Shown: positions 1 to 9,523 of the stretch, one piece after another
How the letters are laid out: every line of letters starts with the position of its first letter
How positions within the stretch are numbered: position 1 is the stretch's first letter
Assembly (NCBI GenBank): GCA_003246675.1
Contig: QJZQ01000209.1
Location: forward strand, 1 to 34,352
Reading direction: 5' to 3'
Origin: Nitrospirota bacterium
Lineage (GTDB): Bacteria; Nitrospinota; Nitrospinia; Nitrospinales; VA-1
Length of the DNA: 34,352 bases
Notes under the pieces: generated by a model
Database searches by the model: none
What the model was told of the DNA's origin: nothing
What the model saw: only the letters and a program-made list of their open reading frames with translations
Program-made: the position numbers and the translations under genes

Positions 1-2
1 TT

Positions 3-116
3 CCCATTGCCTTCATCCGCGACATGGCGATCAAGCGCATCGAGCAGGAAGTCATCAAGGAAGGAAAGGACCTCGTCACCCCGGAGCTGTTTCAGAAGCA
101 CCGTTTCAGCTTCTAG
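3..116 (+). CDS. C-terminal fragment of an unidentified protein
   Basis: An open frame enters from the left edge and ends at TAG (114-116), giving the last 37 residues of a protein (PIAFIRDMAIKRIEQEVI... ending in RFSF). The sequence is charged and looks helical. It faintly resembles the small helical domain at the C-terminus of light-independent protochlorophyllide reductase subunits (PCP_red type), which also occurs fused to other proteins in non-phototrophs. That likeness rests on a few residues (an aromatic-x-R start, a K/R-R-I-E helix, a late T-P-E) and is only a hint. No function is assigned. No clear terminator follows; the 217 bases up to the convergent nif3-like gene hold nothing I can name. 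Confidence 0.55.
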   Translation, partial: PIAFIRDMAIKRIEQEVIKEGKDLVTPELFQKHRFSF

Positions 117-333
117 GAAAGCCAGGCCGTAAAAACCCCCGGCCCACCCATCCGGTCGCGCGGGCTGGCTCGTCCGCCGTTTCCCCCGCAGGCGATGCGA
201 GGTTCCACCCGAAAAACACTCATCCGCGATCCTGCACCCGGCAAGGGACATTTTCCCCCGCCTGCATTCCTGTAACGGGTTTGGCTGGCCGGGCTTAAGC
301 GGCCCCCCGCCGACCCCCTGCTTTAGCGTTTCC

Positions 334-1083
334 TCACAGGCCGGTGGGAAAATGCAGGAATTCCGTCTCGATATTGAATTTTTCCTGAAGATGGCGTCCC
401 ACCGCTTTAACCCCGCCGGTTTCCGTCGCGTAATGCCCCGCGAGCATGAAAACGCAGCCGCCTTCCAGGGCCTCGTGAAAATGGTGGTTGGCCCCCTCGC
501 CGGTGATGTAGGCGTCGAGATCCTGAGCGATGGCCTGCTTCAGCATGTCGCCCGCGCCGCCGGAGATGAGGCCCACGGTTTCCACCGGGCCCTCGCCGAT
601 GACGCGCACCGGCGAGCTCAGCCCGGCCGCCAGCCGGTCCCCCAGGGTTTTCGCCGACTGCGGCGCCACGCGGCCCTTGAAGCCGATGAGCTCCCCCTCG
701 TACTCGCCGAACGGCTCCAGCGCTTCCAGGCCGATGATATCGGCCAGCGCCCGGTTGTTTCCCAGGACAGGGTGCATGTCGAGCGGGACGTGGGCGGAAT
801 ACAGGCCGAGATTCGCGCCGATCAGAGCCGAGATTTTTTCGTAATGCGCGCCGCGCACCGGCATGAGGCCGCCCCAGAACAGGCCGTGGTGCACAAACAT
901 CATGTTACACTCTTTCTCGATCGCCATCTCGATGGTGGCCCGGCACGCGTCCACCGCAAGGCCGATTTTGCGGATCTCGCCGGTGTTCTCGACCTGCAGG
1001 CCGTTGACCGCCCTCGAGCTGTCCTTGATGGCGGCGATATCGAGCAGGTTGTCCAGATAATGACTCAGTTGTAGAATATCCAT
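334..1083 (-). CDS. Nif3-like dinuclear metal center protein (YbgI family)
   Basis: A 249-residue protein, the usual length of the short bacterial Nif3/YbgI form without the inserted CutA-like domain. It begins MDILQLSHYLD. The family's metal-ligand motifs are visible: FVHHGLFWGG near residue 75, SAHVPLD near residue 105, and the C-terminal GHYATETGG. Nif3 proteins form toroidal hexamers with a two-metal site; their substrate is not settled (GTP cyclohydrolase I type 2 is a common database name). The reading frame stays open far upstream of 1083, but only the part from this ATG looks like Nif3. The upstream extension runs antisense through the permease gene and is Arg/His/Asp-rich shadow. There is no Shine-Dalgarno sequence; a TATAAT box ends 7 nt before the ATG. 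The gene is divergent from the permease gene with 36 bp between the two starts. Confidence 0.9.
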   Translation of the reverse strand: MDILQLSHYLDNLLDIAAIKDSSRAVNGLQVENTGEIRKIGLAVDACRATIEMAIEKECNMMFVHHGLFWGGLMPVRGAHYEKISALIGANLGLYSAHVPLDMHPVLGNNRALADIIGLEALEPFGEYEGELIGFKGRVAPQSAKTLGDRLAAGLSSPVRVIGEGPVETVGLISGGAGDMLKQAIAQDLDAYITGEGANHHFHEALEGGCVFMLAGHYATETGGVKAVGRHLQEKFNIETEFLHFPTGL

Positions 1084-1119
1084 GCCCTGGATTATAGCGG
1101 AGAATGACGCCGGTGGAAA
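1084..1119 (-). promoter_or_regulatory. Promoter of the nif3-like gene, likely leaderless
   Basis: On the minus strand TTTCCA (1119-1114), a 17-bp spacer and a perfect TATAAT (1096-1091) are followed by 7 nt and the ATG at 1083. The expected transcription start falls on or next to the A of the start codon. The 7 nt between contain no ribosome binding site. The -35 element abuts the start codon of the divergent permease gene (1120). The elements are seen in the sequence; leaderless transcription is inferred. Confidence 0.6.
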
Positions 1120-2079
1120 ATGACCAATTTCATTATTAGAAGCATCGGCCAGCGCCTCGTCCTCCTGGTCTTCATATCGATCATTTCCCACGCCATCATC
1201 CACCTGGCTCCGGGGGAGCCCAGCCTGGTCGACCCGGCCAACCCCATGATGAAGGCGGAGGACATCGCGCGCATTCGCGCGGCCTTCCATCTGGACGACC
1301 CGATCCACCTGCAATACGCCTATTGGATACGGGACCTGGTGACCGGCGAACTCAAGTCCTTCAAGGACAGCCAGCCCGTGCTGCCGAAAATCTGGGACCG
1401 GTTTCTCAACTCGCTGCCGCTGTTTCTCATCGGCACCCTCATCACCTGGTTTCTCGCGTTTCCGATGGGCATCCAGTCGGCGCTGCACCGTGGGTCCCTG
1501 TTCGACCGCGCGGGAACGTTTTTTTCCTACGCCCTGATCTCCATTCCCGGATTTTTCCTTTCGTTGATTCTGATCATCCTCGTCGTCAAGACGTTCGACG
1601 TCCCGGTGATCGGCATGCGCACCTTCGGCCTGGAGGACTCGCCGCTGTTTTTCCGCTCCATGGACCGCCTCTGGCATCTGACCATACCGGCGATCATGTC
1701 GGCGGTGACGGGGGTGGCGGTGCTTTCCCGTTACGTCCGCTCGCAGATGCTCGAAGTCATCCATCAGGATTACATCCGCACCGCGCGCGCCAAGGGCCTG
1801 CCGGAAGATGTGGTCATCTACCGCCACGGGCTGAAAAACGCCCTGTTGCCCTTCATCACCATGTTCGGCCTGACGCTGCCCGGCCTCATCGGCGGCTCGG
1901 TCATTTTCGAGACCATCTTCGCCTGGCCGGGCATGGGCCGCCTGGGGTACGAGGCGATTCTCGGGCGCGATTTTCCCGTCATCATGACGCTCAATTTCAT
2001 CACCGCCATCCTGGTGCTGATGGGGACGCTTTTGTCCGATATCCTTTACGCGGTGGTGGACCCGCGCATCAAATTCTAG
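1120..2079 (+). CDS. ABC transporter permease, DppB/OppB family
   Basis: A 319-residue inner-membrane protein of the usual length for the first permease of peptide/nickel-type ABC importers. It starts with a transmembrane helix (QRLVLLVFISIISHAIIHLAPG), then a periplasmic loop (about residues 35-95), then five more hydrophobic segments. The cytoplasmic EAA loop that contacts the ATPase is visible near residues 218-244 (RTARAKGLPEDVVIYRHGLK). The C-terminus has the family signature FAWPGMGRLGYEAI and ends in VDPRIKF. A GGTGGA stretch lies just before the ATG. It is followed after 10 bp by the partner permease. No substrate-binding protein and no cognate ATPase are encoded in this window, so the substrate cannot be named; peptides are only the family default. 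Confidence 0.93.
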   Translation: MTNFIIRSIGQRLVLLVFISIISHAIIHLAPGEPSLVDPANPMMKAEDIARIRAAFHLDDPIHLQYAYWIRDLVTGELKSFKDSQPVLPKIWDRFLNSLPLFLIGTLITWFLAFPMGIQSALHRGSLFDRAGTFFSYALISIPGFFLSLILIILVVKTFDVPVIGMRTFGLEDSPLFFRSMDRLWHLTIPAIMSAVTGVAVLSRYVRSQMLEVIHQDYIRTARAKGLPEDVVIYRHGLKNALLPFITMFGLTLPGLIGGSVIFETIFAWPGMGRLGYEAILGRDFPVIMTLNFITAILVLMGTLLSDILYAVVDPRIKF

Positions 2080-2089
2080 GGAGCGGACC

Positions 2090-3058
2090 ATGCAGGAAAA
2101 CGCGACGATTCAGGCCGAGGCGCTGCCCCCCGCGACGAGCCTGCTTGCCGAACGCTGGCGGGTGCTGAAAAAAAACCGCATGGCGTACCTGAGCTTCTGG
2201 TTCCTCCTCTTTCTGTTCGTGCTGGCCATCGCGGGCAAGGCGCTCACCGATTGGTTCGTGGTGTTCAACCCGCAGACGGTGCGGCTTTCCGAAACGTTCC
2301 TGCCGCCGCTTTCGCCCTTTACGAGCGAGATCGTCCCGAAGGAAGACGCGCCGGTTTTCGGCCTCTATCTCCTGGGCACCGACGAGCTGGGGCGAGACGT
2401 GTTCGCCCGCATGCTGGAGGGGACGTTCGTTTCGCTCATGGTCGGCTTCGTCGCCGTCGGCATTTCGTTCACCGTCGGCATTGTCATGGGGGGGCTGGCC
2501 GGGTTCTACGGGCGGATGCGCCTCGGGTTCCTCACCGTCGATTCCCTCATCATGCGCCTGGTGGACATCATGCTCTGTTTCCCGACGTTTTTCCTCATTC
2601 TCACGGTGGTGGCCCTCCTGCCGCCGAGCATTTACAACATCATGATCGTCATCGGGCTGACCAGCTGGATGGGAACGGCCCGCTTCGTGCGCGCCGAATT
2701 CCTCGCCCTCCGGGATCAGGACTTCGTCACCGCCGCGCGCGCCCAGGCTATTCCCGAGTGGCGCATCATCTTCATTCACATGGTTCCGAACGCGATTGCC
2801 CCGGTGCTGGTGTCGGCCACCATCGGCGTGGCCACGGCCATCCTGATCGAATCGAGCCTGAGCTTTCTCGGCTTCGGGGTGCAGCCGCCGGATGCGACCT
2901 GGGGCAATATTTTATCCGACGGCAAGTCGTTTATTTTCGACGCGCCCTGGCTCACCTTCATTCCCGGGTTCACCATCCTGGTGGTGGTGCTGGCGTTCAA
3001 CCTCTGCGGCGAGGGGCTGCGCGAGGCGTTCAATCCCAAGCTCAAGCAGGGCCGCTGA
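2090..3058 (+). CDS. ABC transporter permease, DppC/OppC family
   Basis: A 322-residue second permease that would pair with the preceding DppB-like subunit. It has the N-terminal extension and first helix of OppC proteins (residues about 30-55), the periplasmic motif GTDELGRDVFARML near residue 98, five further membrane segments, and an EAA loop near residues 208-235 (AARAQAIPEWRIIFIHMVPN). Near the C-terminus is the typical SSLSFLGFGVQPPDATWGN. GGGAG at 2080-2084 gives a good ribosome binding site 5 nt before the ATG. The next gene is an ABC-F protein, not the transporter ATPase, so the complex must draw its ATPase and binding protein from elsewhere. Confidence 0.93.
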   Translation: MQENATIQAEALPPATSLLAERWRVLKKNRMAYLSFWFLLFLFVLAIAGKALTDWFVVFNPQTVRLSETFLPPLSPFTSEIVPKEDAPVFGLYLLGTDELGRDVFARMLEGTFVSLMVGFVAVGISFTVGIVMGGLAGFYGRMRLGFLTVDSLIMRLVDIMLCFPTFFLILTVVALLPPSIYNIMIVIGLTSWMGTARFVRAEFLALRDQDFVTAARAQAIPEWRIIFIHMVPNAIAPVLVSATIGVATAILIESSLSFLGFGVQPPDATWGNILSDGKSFIFDAPWLTFIPGFTILVVVLAFNLCGEGLREAFNPKLKQGR

Positions 3059-3083
3059 TGGTCCGCAAACAAGAGTATCCTTC

Positions 3084-5036
3084 ATGATTTATCTGCAAAA
3101 CCTGAAGAAGCAGTTCGGAAAAAAAATTATTTTCCACGACGTGAATTTCCACCTCCGGCCCGGTGAGAAGGTCGGTCTGGTGGGCGACAACGGCATGGGC
3201 AAGACCACGTTGTTCAAGGTCATCGCCGGCCAGGAACCGCTGGATGGCGGTCAGGTGATCCTGAAAAAGGGGGCGCGCGCCGGCTGGCTCGCTCAGGAAA
3301 TCATCACCTCGGGCGAATCGATTCTCGAACGGGTGGTGACGGGCGACGGCCATTTTTCCGCCGTCTCCAAAGAGATGGAGCGCGTCCGGCTGGACGAGGA
3401 GATGCACCGCGAACGGCCCGAAGCCTGGGCGAGGCGCTACGGCGAACTGCAGCACGAATTCGAGAGGCTCGGCGGCTACGAGCGCGAGGCCCGCGCCAAG
3501 TCCATTCTCACCGGCCTCGGCTTCAAGGCCGGCCAGTGGGAAAAGCCCCTGGAGGAATTTTCCGGCGGCTGGCGGATGCGGGTGGAACTCGCCCGCCTCC
3601 TCCTGGAAGAGCCCGATGTGCTCCTGCTCGACGAACCCACCAACCACCTCGACCTCAAGTCGGTGGTCTGGCTGGAGGCGTTTCTCAAGTCCTACGAGGG
3701 CGGCCTTATTCTCATCTCGCATGACCGGCGTTTCCTGAACAACATCGTTTCGCGCATCGCCGAGCTCGATCGCGGCGCGCTCACCGCCTACACCGGGGAT
3801 TATGACGTCTTCGAGCGGCAGAAGCAGGAGCGCGAGATACAATTGGAGGCGGAGGCGAAAAACCAGCAGCGCCGCATCGACGAAGTGGAACGCTTCATCG
3901 AGCGCTTTCGCGCCAAGAACACCAAGGCCACGCAGGTGCAAAGCCGCATCAAGATGCTCGACAAGATGGATCGCGTGGAAACCGCCACGCGGGCGAAAGC
4001 CGTGCACTTCCGCTTCCCGCAGCCCGCGCGCACGGGCCGCATGGTGATGGAGCTCAACGCGGTCGACAAAAGTTACGGGCCGGTGACGGTTTACAAAAAC
4101 TTTTCCATGCGGCTGGAGCGCGGCAGCAAGGTGGCGCTGGTGGGCGAGAACGGCGCCGGGAAATCCACCCTGCTCAAGCTGATGGCGGGCACCCTCGCCG
4201 CCGACGGGGGCGAGGTGCGCCTGGGGGCCAACGTCACCCGCGCCTATTACGCCCAGCATCACTCGGAATCGCTGAACCCCGCCCATAGCGTCTACGAATC
4301 GCTCGAAGAGGTGGCGGGCCACCTGCTGCGCACCGCGAAGCACAACATCCTCGGCGCGTTTTTGTTTTCCGGCGACGACGTGAACAAGAAAGTGTCGGTG
4401 CTGTCCGGCGGCGAGCGCTCGCGCCTTGCGCTGGCGCGCATGCTCGCCTCGCCCGCGTCGCTTTTGCTTCTCGACGAGCCCACCAACCACCTGGACATGC
4501 GTACCAGCGAATTTCTCGCCGCCGCGCTGGCCGATTATGAAGGCGCGCTGTGCACCATTTCCCACGACCGTTATTTTCTCGACAACATCATCAACCGGGT
4601 CTGGGAAGTGCAGGGCGGGCGGCTCGTCGAATACCTGGGCAACTACAGCGAATACGAAGAGGCCAAGGCGCGGGAGGCCGCCGCGCTGGCGGCCGATGCC
4701 GCTCCCGGCGACGGCCCGGATAAGGGCGTCCAGGCCAAGGAGGACCGGGAGCGCAAGCGGCGCGAGGCCCAGGAGCGCAACGAAAGGCACCGCAAACTCA
4801 AGCCGCTCAAGGCCGAGCTGGAAAAAGTGGAACAGGATCTGGAGCGGGTGATGGCGGACAAGGCGGCAAGCGAGATGGAACTGGCCGACCCCGCCATCCA
4901 CCAGGCGGGGGAGAAGGGCCGCCTGCTGAAGACCCTGGAGCGGCAGAAGCAACTGGCGGACGAGGAGAACCGGCTGATGAACGAATGGGACCGGCTCTCC
5001 GAGACCCTCGACGAGCTTTCGCGGCAGGAAGCCTGA
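3084..5036 (+). CDS. ABC-F family ATPase (ribosome-associated, Uup/YheS-like)
   Basis: A 650-residue protein with two fused nucleotide-binding domains and no membrane segment, as in the ABC-F translation factors. Domain 1 has Walker [10 protein letters not shown] (34-42), signature FSGGW near 159 and Walker [12 protein letters not shown] near 180. Domain 2 has GENGAGKST near 353, LSGGE near 439 and a second [11 protein letters not shown] near 460. Between them lies a charged linker (about 245-320, [18 protein letters not shown]). The C-terminal ~100 residues are a Lys/Glu-rich coiled coil like that of Uup and YheS. ABC-F proteins bind the ribosomal E site and modulate stalled translation; which subgroup this is cannot be decided by eye. 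The frame is open further upstream, but ATG 3084 begins the conserved sequence and avoids running into the permease gene. Confidence 0.93.
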   Translation: MIYLQNLKKQFGKKIIFHDVNFHLRPGEKVGLVGDNGMGKTTLFKVIAGQEPLDGGQVILKKGARAGWLAQEIITSGESILERVVTGDGHFSAVSKEMERVRLDEEMHRERPEAWARRYGELQHEFERLGGYEREARAKSILTGLGFKAGQWEKPLEEFSGGWRMRVELARLLLEEPDVLLLDEPTNHLDLKSVVWLEAFLKSYEGGLILISHDRRFLNNIVSRIAELDRGALTAYTGDYDVFERQKQEREIQLEAEAKNQQRRIDEVERFIERFRAKNTKATQVQSRIKMLDKMDRVETATRAKAVHFRFPQPARTGRMVMELNAVDKSYGPVTVYKNFSMRLERGSKVALVGENGAGKSTLLKLMAGTLAADGGEVRLGANVTRAYYAQHHSESLNPAHSVYESLEEVAGHLLRTAKHNILGAFLFSGDDVNKKVSVLSGGERSRLALARMLASPASLLLLDEPTNHLDMRTSEFLAAALADYEGALCTISHDRYFLDNIINRVWEVQGGRLVEYLGNYSEYEEAKAREAAALAADAAPGDGPDKGVQAKEDRERKRREAQERNERHRKLKPLKAELEKVEQDLERVMADKAASEMELADPAIHQAGEKGRLLKTLERQKQLADEENRLMNEWDRLSETLDELSRQEA

Positions 5037-5040
5037 AGCC

Positions 5041-7185
5041 ATGCAAGCCGGACGCGCGCGAAAAACCCTGAGGGGTGGGCTTGCCGTCCTCGCCCTGGGG
5101 GCGCTCCTTCTCACCGCGGCGTACGCCGCCGCCGGCGAGACGAAAAAATACAATCGTCTTCAGCATGAGAAAAGCCCCTATCTGCTCCAGCACGCGGGCA
5201 ACCCCGTGCACTGGTACCCCTGGGGGGAGGCCGCCTTCCAGGCCGCCCGCGCCGAGGGCAAGCCGGTTTTTCTCAGCATCGGTTATTCCACCTGCCACTG
5301 GTGCCACGTCATGGAAAAGGAATCGTTCGAGAACGAGGAAGTCGCCGCGTTGTTGAACGAGAGGTTCATCAGCATCAAGGTGGACCGCGAGGAGTTGCCC
5401 GCCGTCGATCAGTTGTACATGAGCGTGGTGCAGGCGATGACCGGCCGGGGCGGCTGGCCGATGACGGTGGTGATGACGCCCGGGCGCGTCCCGTTCTTCG
5501 GCGGCACCTATTTCCCCGCCGCCGAACTCAAGCGGTTGCTCGCCGCCCTGGGCGAAGGCTGGGAGAAAGAGCCGGACAGGATCGCCGCCACCGGCCGCCA
5601 GGTGATGGCGTATCTGCAGGCGAGCGAGCCGCCCGCGGCCGGGTCTCCGGTGCTCGACGAGACGGTCCTTAGAAAATTTTACCGCACGCTGAAAGGCCGG
5701 TACGACCCCGCCCACGGCGGCTTCGGCGTGCGCCCCAAGTTCCCGCCCGCCACCGAGCTTCGCATGCTGCTGCGCATCGCCCGGCGCACCGGCGACGAGG
5801 AGGCGCTGGCCATGGTGGAGACCACGCTCGCGGCCATGGCGCGCGGTGGCGTTTACGATCAGCTCGGGGGCGGTTTCCATCGCTATTCCACCGACCGCGT
5901 CTGGCGCATTCCGCACTTTGAAAAGATGCTCTACACGCAGGCGCTTCTGGTTCCCGCGTATCTGGAGGCGGCGCAGGCGACGGGAAATAAAGTTTACCTG
6001 CAGGTGGCGCGCGGCGTGCTCGATTATGTCCTCGAACACCTCACCTCGCCCGAAGGCGGGTTCTATTCCGCTGAAGACGCCGACAGCGAGGGGCAGGAAG
6101 GCGCGTTCTACGTCTGGACGTACGAGGCCCTGCGGCAAGCCCTGAACGCGCGCGAACTGGAACAAGCGGCCCGGCTGTACGGGATTTCTCCGGAAGGCTC
6201 GCTTGCGGCTGACGGCGAACGGAGCCACATTTTTTATCTGCCCGATGACGTGCCCTGGCCGGCAAGGGACGAGCCGGACGCGCGCGCGCTTCGCGCCCGG
6301 CTGCTCGCGGAGCGCGACAAGCGGCCGCGGCCCTTTAAGGACGATAAGATCGTCACCGCCTGGAACGGTCTCATGCTGGGCGCGTTTGCGCGCGGCTACC
6401 AGGTGCTTGGCGAGGCGCGGTATCTCGAGGCCGCGCGGCGGGCCGCCCGTTTCATCGAGACGAACCTGGATGCGGGCGGAAGCCTCAAGCGGCGTTACCG
6501 CGCAGGAGAGGCCCGGCATCCGGCCACCCTCGACGACCACGCCTACCTCATCCAGGGGCTGATCGATCTTTATGAAGCCGGTTTCGACGAACGCTGGATC
6601 GCATGGGCGAGGCGTCTGCAGGCGCGGCAGGACGCGCTGTTCAGCGATGCGGAGGGAGGCGGCTATTACTTCTCGCAGGCCGACGATCTCTTGTTGGTGA
6701 GGCGCAAGAATTTCACCGATGGTGCGAGGCCCAGCGCGAACGGCGTCGCCGCTCTCAACGGTTTGAGACTGTACAACCTGACTTTCGAGGAAGGCTACCG
6801 CGAGCGGGCGAGGGAAATTTTCGTGGCGGCGGCCGGGGAGATGGTCCGCTCACCGCAGGCGCACGGTCAGTTACTCATTGCTCTTGATTTCGCTCTCGAC
6901 CGGTCGAAGGAAATCGCGGTGGTGGGGCGCTCCGGAAAAAAAGACGCGATCCTCGCGATGCTGGGCGCGCGGTTTCTGCCCAACAAGGTGCTGGCCTACC
7001 GGCCCGGAGACGCCGCAACCGACCTGCCCATCCTGAAGGACAAATACAGCGGCGAGGGCGAGACCACCGTGTACGTCTGCGAAGACAACGTCTGCAAATA
7101 CCCCACCGGCGACCCGGATAAAATTCTCGAACTGGTGGACGCCCGCAAAACCTTTTCCCTGGAACCCGCCGCCACGGAGCGCTGA
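5041..7185 (+). CDS. DUF255 thioredoxin-domain protein (YyaL/SPATA20-like), exported
   Basis: A 714-residue protein of the DUF255 family. Residues 1-35 are a basic start plus a hydrophobic Ala/Leu segment ending in AAYAAAGE, read as a signal peptide. The thioredoxin-like domain follows (about 38-190) with the family hallmarks [25 protein letters not shown], then [10 protein letters not shown] (a CxxC active site) and [13 protein letters not shown]. The rest resembles the alpha/alpha barrel of the six-hairpin glycosidase type ([36 protein letters not shown]). The biochemical role is not established for the family. Its ATG lies 4 bp after the ABC-F stop, so it is probably in one transcript with it. 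An export signal is not universal among DUF255 proteins and hints at a periplasmic form here. Confidence 0.9.
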   Translation: MQAGRARKTLRGGLAVLALGALLLTAAYAAAGETKKYNRLQHEKSPYLLQHAGNPVHWYPWGEAAFQAARAEGKPVFLSIGYSTCHWCHVMEKESFENEEVAALLNERFISIKVDREELPAVDQLYMSVVQAMTGRGGWPMTVVMTPGRVPFFGGTYFPAAELKRLLAALGEGWEKEPDRIAATGRQVMAYLQASEPPAAGSPVLDETVLRKFYRTLKGRYDPAHGGFGVRPKFPPATELRMLLRIARRTGDEEALAMVETTLAAMARGGVYDQLGGGFHRYSTDRVWRIPHFEKMLYTQALLVPAYLEAAQATGNKVYLQVARGVLDYVLEHLTSPEGGFYSAEDADSEGQEGAFYVWTYEALRQALNARELEQAARLYGISPEGSLAADGERSHIFYLPDDVPWPARDEPDARALRARLLAERDKRPRPFKDDKIVTAWNGLMLGAFARGYQVLGEARYLEAARRAARFIETNLDAGGSLKRRYRAGEARHPATLDDHAYLIQGLIDLYEAGFDERWIAWARRLQARQDALFSDAEGGGYYFSQADDLLLVRRKNFTDGARPSANGVAALNGLRLYNLTFEEGYRERAREIFVAAAGEMVRSPQAHGQLLIALDFALDRSKEIAVVGRSGKKDAILAMLGARFLPNKVLAYRPGDAATDLPILKDKYSGEGETTVYVCEDNVCKYPTGDPDKILELVDARKTFSLEPAATER

Positions 7186-7192
7186 GGCCCGT

Positions 7193-9211
7193 TCATTCGG
7201 CCCGGGCGAGGCCTCCCCAGAGGTACGCCCGCCGTTCTCCCGTGTCCACCATCAGCCAGACGCCGCCGTTCCATTCGATGCCGGTGCGGCGCACGAGACG
7301 AAGCCTGTCGCCCTTTTGGGCCTGCCCCACTTGCGGGAAAATGGTCCCAGGGCCCGAGCGCAGCGTTGCGCGGTCGGCTACGATGGTGATGTGCCTGGCC
7401 GCTTCGCCTGCGGCCGGGGCGGCAGGCGGTCCGGCGGGTTGGGACGGCTTTGCCGGTTCCGGCGGCGGGGCGGTTTTCACCGGAGCCGCCTCGGGTTTCG
7501 CTGGTATCGGCGGCGGGGTGGTTTCCACCGGAGCCGCTTCGAGTTTCGCCGGTATTGGCGGCGGGGCGGGCGCTGCCGGTTTTCCGGGTGTGTCCGTTTC
7601 CAAGGTGGCTACTTCGGGCGCCACCGCTTCGCTTTCGCTGCCGCTCGCCGGAGGTGTAACCGGTGCGGCGGGCGGCACCGGAGGCCGCGGCGGCTGGCCG
7701 GGTTGTTCCGCAAGCTTGACGGTTTCGGTGATCCCACTGGCGAAGCGCACGAAGATGGGGTTCGAAACCAGGTAGTCGACATCGCTCACGCTCACCTGCG
7801 CGCGATAGTAAACCGTGCCCTCCTGCGGAACCTCGATATCGTGATAGACCATGCTGTAGGGCAGGGAGACGGTCTCCTCCCGGATGATGCCGCCGTTGCG
7901 GATAAGCGTGAGGCGCGCGGTTTTTTCGCCGCCGCGCGTGGCGCGGACCTTGAGGCTGATCTCCGGCGCGCCGGTAGACAGCAGCGTTTCGCCCATGACG
8001 GCTTTGTGGCCGAGTTCCTTTTCGACGACCAGAAACTCGTCCAGCGAGAGCCGGTTGTCGTCCGGCTGGCGCACGGCGTACATTCTGCCCTGGGCCATGG
8101 CGTCCAGAATCGCCTCGCGGGTCTTCTCCCGCACCAGGAAGATGGTGCGCACCGAGCCGAACATGGGGCCATCCATATTTTCACAAAGAAAATCGTTGCC
8201 GCCATAGCCGAAGACCGGCGCGGGCCGTTTGCCGCCGATATGGTCGAGGAGGGCGCGGTCCCACTCGCGGCCCGCCTGAACGGCCTGAACGGGGGAGGGG
8301 GATACGGCCTGGAATCCGGTGATGCTCGTGGCCTGGACCAGATCGCCGGTGTACGGGGCCGTCTCAACGGTGACGGAGCCGATTTTTCTTGGTTCGGGCG
8401 GGTATTCCATGCCGCTCAGAAAAACCATGCCGCCTCTTTTTTTCACAAAGTCGATCACTTCCTGGGTGGGCAGGAGGCCCTGGCCGCCCAGGTGAGGGTC
8501 GAACGGAGAACTGCGAAAGGGGTGGTGGTTGAGGGCCAGTAGAAACAGGAGCACCGCGAGCGGTACGCTCAGGCGGCGGCGCCAGTTTCGGAGGACCAGG
8601 GCAAGCGCGGCGAGAAAAAGGAACGTGTAGCCGAGGGCGGCGTTTTGAAAGCGGTCGGCGTAGCGGGTGGTGAGGTTGCTGCCGACGAGGGGAAGCTGCT
8701 CGTAATCGTCCGCGGTACCGAGGCCCAGAAGCCACAGCCGCCGGTCGGCATCGTGCGCCACCAGGTCGTCCTGCCATGAACTTCCGGTCCAGTAATAGAA
8801 GGGCGCCACCTCGGCGCCGGGGATCAGGACGGTTTTCTCCAGACGGTCGTTTAAGGCGTTGATCTCGGAAAGGTAAGTCAAGGCTCCGCTGGCCAGCAGC
8901 GAGGGGCCGCTCAGGGTTTTCTTGAAGATGCGCTCAAGCGGCCAGGCGCCGTATTCCAGCGAATCGCGGGCGCGGTCGCCGAACAGGACCGCGTCGATTC
9001 CCTTCTGGGTGGCGAGGCGGGCGATGCCCTCGACGGTTTCGCAGCCGCGGCTGTAACGGGTTTTCACATCCGCCACGCCGTCGATCTGGATATAGCCTGC
9101 GGCGGCGGGCCCGGCGAAGGCCAGGGCGGCGGCGAGGAAAAGGGCGGTGCTTACGCTTCGGAGCCGCAAGCGGGGAAGCCTGCCGCGCAAAATTTCGGAA
9201 TGACGAATCAT
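7193..9211 (-). CDS. Exported PHP-like protein with membrane insert, Pro-rich linker and SH3-like end
   Basis: A 672-residue protein. Residues 1-39 look like a signal peptide or anchor (Arg-rich, then STALFLAAALAFAGPAAAG). Residues 45-185 have the layout of a PHP phosphoesterase: a first strand ADVKTRYSRG, then GIDAVLFGDRARDSLEYG and LIPGAEVAPFYYWTG. The metal-binding histidines expected in the first motif (DLHxH) and in the DH motif are replaced (DVKTR, GDRAR). Two hydrophobic helices follow (about 193-210 and 216-233), then a second PHP-like half (LPTQEVIDFVKKRGGMVFLSG) and a beta-rich domain (about 370-490). Residues about 505-600 are Pro/Ala-rich with 16-residue repeats, and the last ~65 residues resemble a bacterial SH3 domain (ATLRSGPGTIFPQVGQAQKG). 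It is probably not a PHP enzyme. It converges with the DUF255 gene, 7 bp apart. Confidence 0.82.
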   Translation of the reverse strand: MIRHSEILRGRLPRLRLRSVSTALFLAAALAFAGPAAAGYIQIDGVADVKTRYSRGCETVEGIARLATQKGIDAVLFGDRARDSLEYGAWPLERIFKKTLSGPSLLASGALTYLSEINALNDRLEKTVLIPGAEVAPFYYWTGSSWQDDLVAHDADRRLWLLGLGTADDYEQLPLVGSNLTTRYADRFQNAALGYTFLFLAALALVLRNWRRRLSVPLAVLLFLLALNHHPFRSSPFDPHLGGQGLLPTQEVIDFVKKRGGMVFLSGMEYPPEPRKIGSVTVETAPYTGDLVQATSITGFQAVSPSPVQAVQAGREWDRALLDHIGGKRPAPVFGYGGNDFLCENMDGPMFGSVRTIFLVREKTREAILDAMAQGRMYAVRQPDDNRLSLDEFLVVEKELGHKAVMGETLLSTGAPEISLKVRATRGGEKTARLTLIRNGGIIREETVSLPYSMVYHDIEVPQEGTVYYRAQVSVSDVDYLVSNPIFVRFASGITETVKLAEQPGQPPRPPVPPAAPVTPPASGSESEAVAPEVATLETDTPGKPAAPAPPPIPAKLEAAPVETTPPPIPAKPEAAPVKTAPPPEPAKPSQPAGPPAAPAAGEAARHITIVADRATLRSGPGTIFPQVGQAQKGDRLRLVRRTGIEWNGGVWLMVDTGERRAYLWGGLARAE
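7464..7575 (-). repeat. 48-bp tandem repeat coding for 16-residue Pro-rich units
   Basis: Two full copies (7464-7511 and 7512-7559) and a partial third lie inside the PHP-like gene. Each encodes a unit of the form PPPIPAKxEAAPVxT. The copies differ at several third positions and keep the frame. They lie in the linker between the beta-rich domain and the SH3-like end, and are likely a cell-envelope spacer. Confidence 0.75.
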
Positions 9212-9523
9212 TTTGGAGTCCGCAATTCTGGCCTGCCCGAACCATCGGGTTGCTTGCAGCGTTTCGGGCTGGCGGGTGAACGAGGGCTCATGTTAGCATT
9301 AAATTTATAGCGCTCCAAGGGGCCGTCGCGGTTTTGCCCGCGGCCGGACCGGTGCTTGGGAAAATACCGGCGTGAACCGGGTAAAATATTGATTTATCGC
9401 CGGTGGTTTGTGCTATACTCGCGGCATAATAATAATCTCAGCGAAAAATTCACCCGCCGTCACGCGGTTTTTCCGTGTTTTGCCGCGGCTTGGGCGATGG
9501 GTGCAATTATGAATGAGGCGGCG
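9212..9523. other. Divergent intergenic region between the PHP-like and receiver-protein genes
   Basis: The 312 bp contain no gene I can support. The right part (9389-9419) holds a plausible promoter for the receiver-domain gene. For the minus-strand gene there are AT-rich candidates around 9293-9309 (TAACAT preceded by TGC, and TATAAA on the minus strand), about 85-95 nt from its ATG. The centre (9310-9385) is GC-rich with no convincing hairpin. Confidence 0.5.
9389..9419 (+). promoter_or_regulatory. Extended -10 promoter for the receiver-domain gene
   Basis: TTGATT (9389-9394) and TATACT (9414-9419) are 19 bp apart. The -10 is preceded by TG one base upstream (TGCTATACT), an extended -10 that tolerates a long spacer. 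The predicted start near 9426 gives a leader of about 98 nt. Confidence 0.5.

Noticed and set aside
1084..2091. An N-terminal extension of the nif3-like protein by 336 residues
   Set aside because: It is antisense to the permease gene, unlike any Nif3, and the normal start has a promoter and full family homology.
3042..5153. A 703-codon open frame on the minus strand opposite the ABC-F gene
   Set aside because: Composition is typical of antisense frames in GC-rich DNA; the opposite strand encodes a complete ABC-F with all motifs.
7316..8542. A 408-codon plus-strand frame inside the PHP-like gene
   Set aside because: Driven by the GC-rich Pro/Ala repeats on the other strand; residue pattern is Arg/Gly/His-rich noise.
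9291..9300. TGTTAGCATT shared with 24549-24558 upstream of another gene
   Set aside because: Only ten bases and different positions relative to the genes; too short to call a motif without a genome scan.
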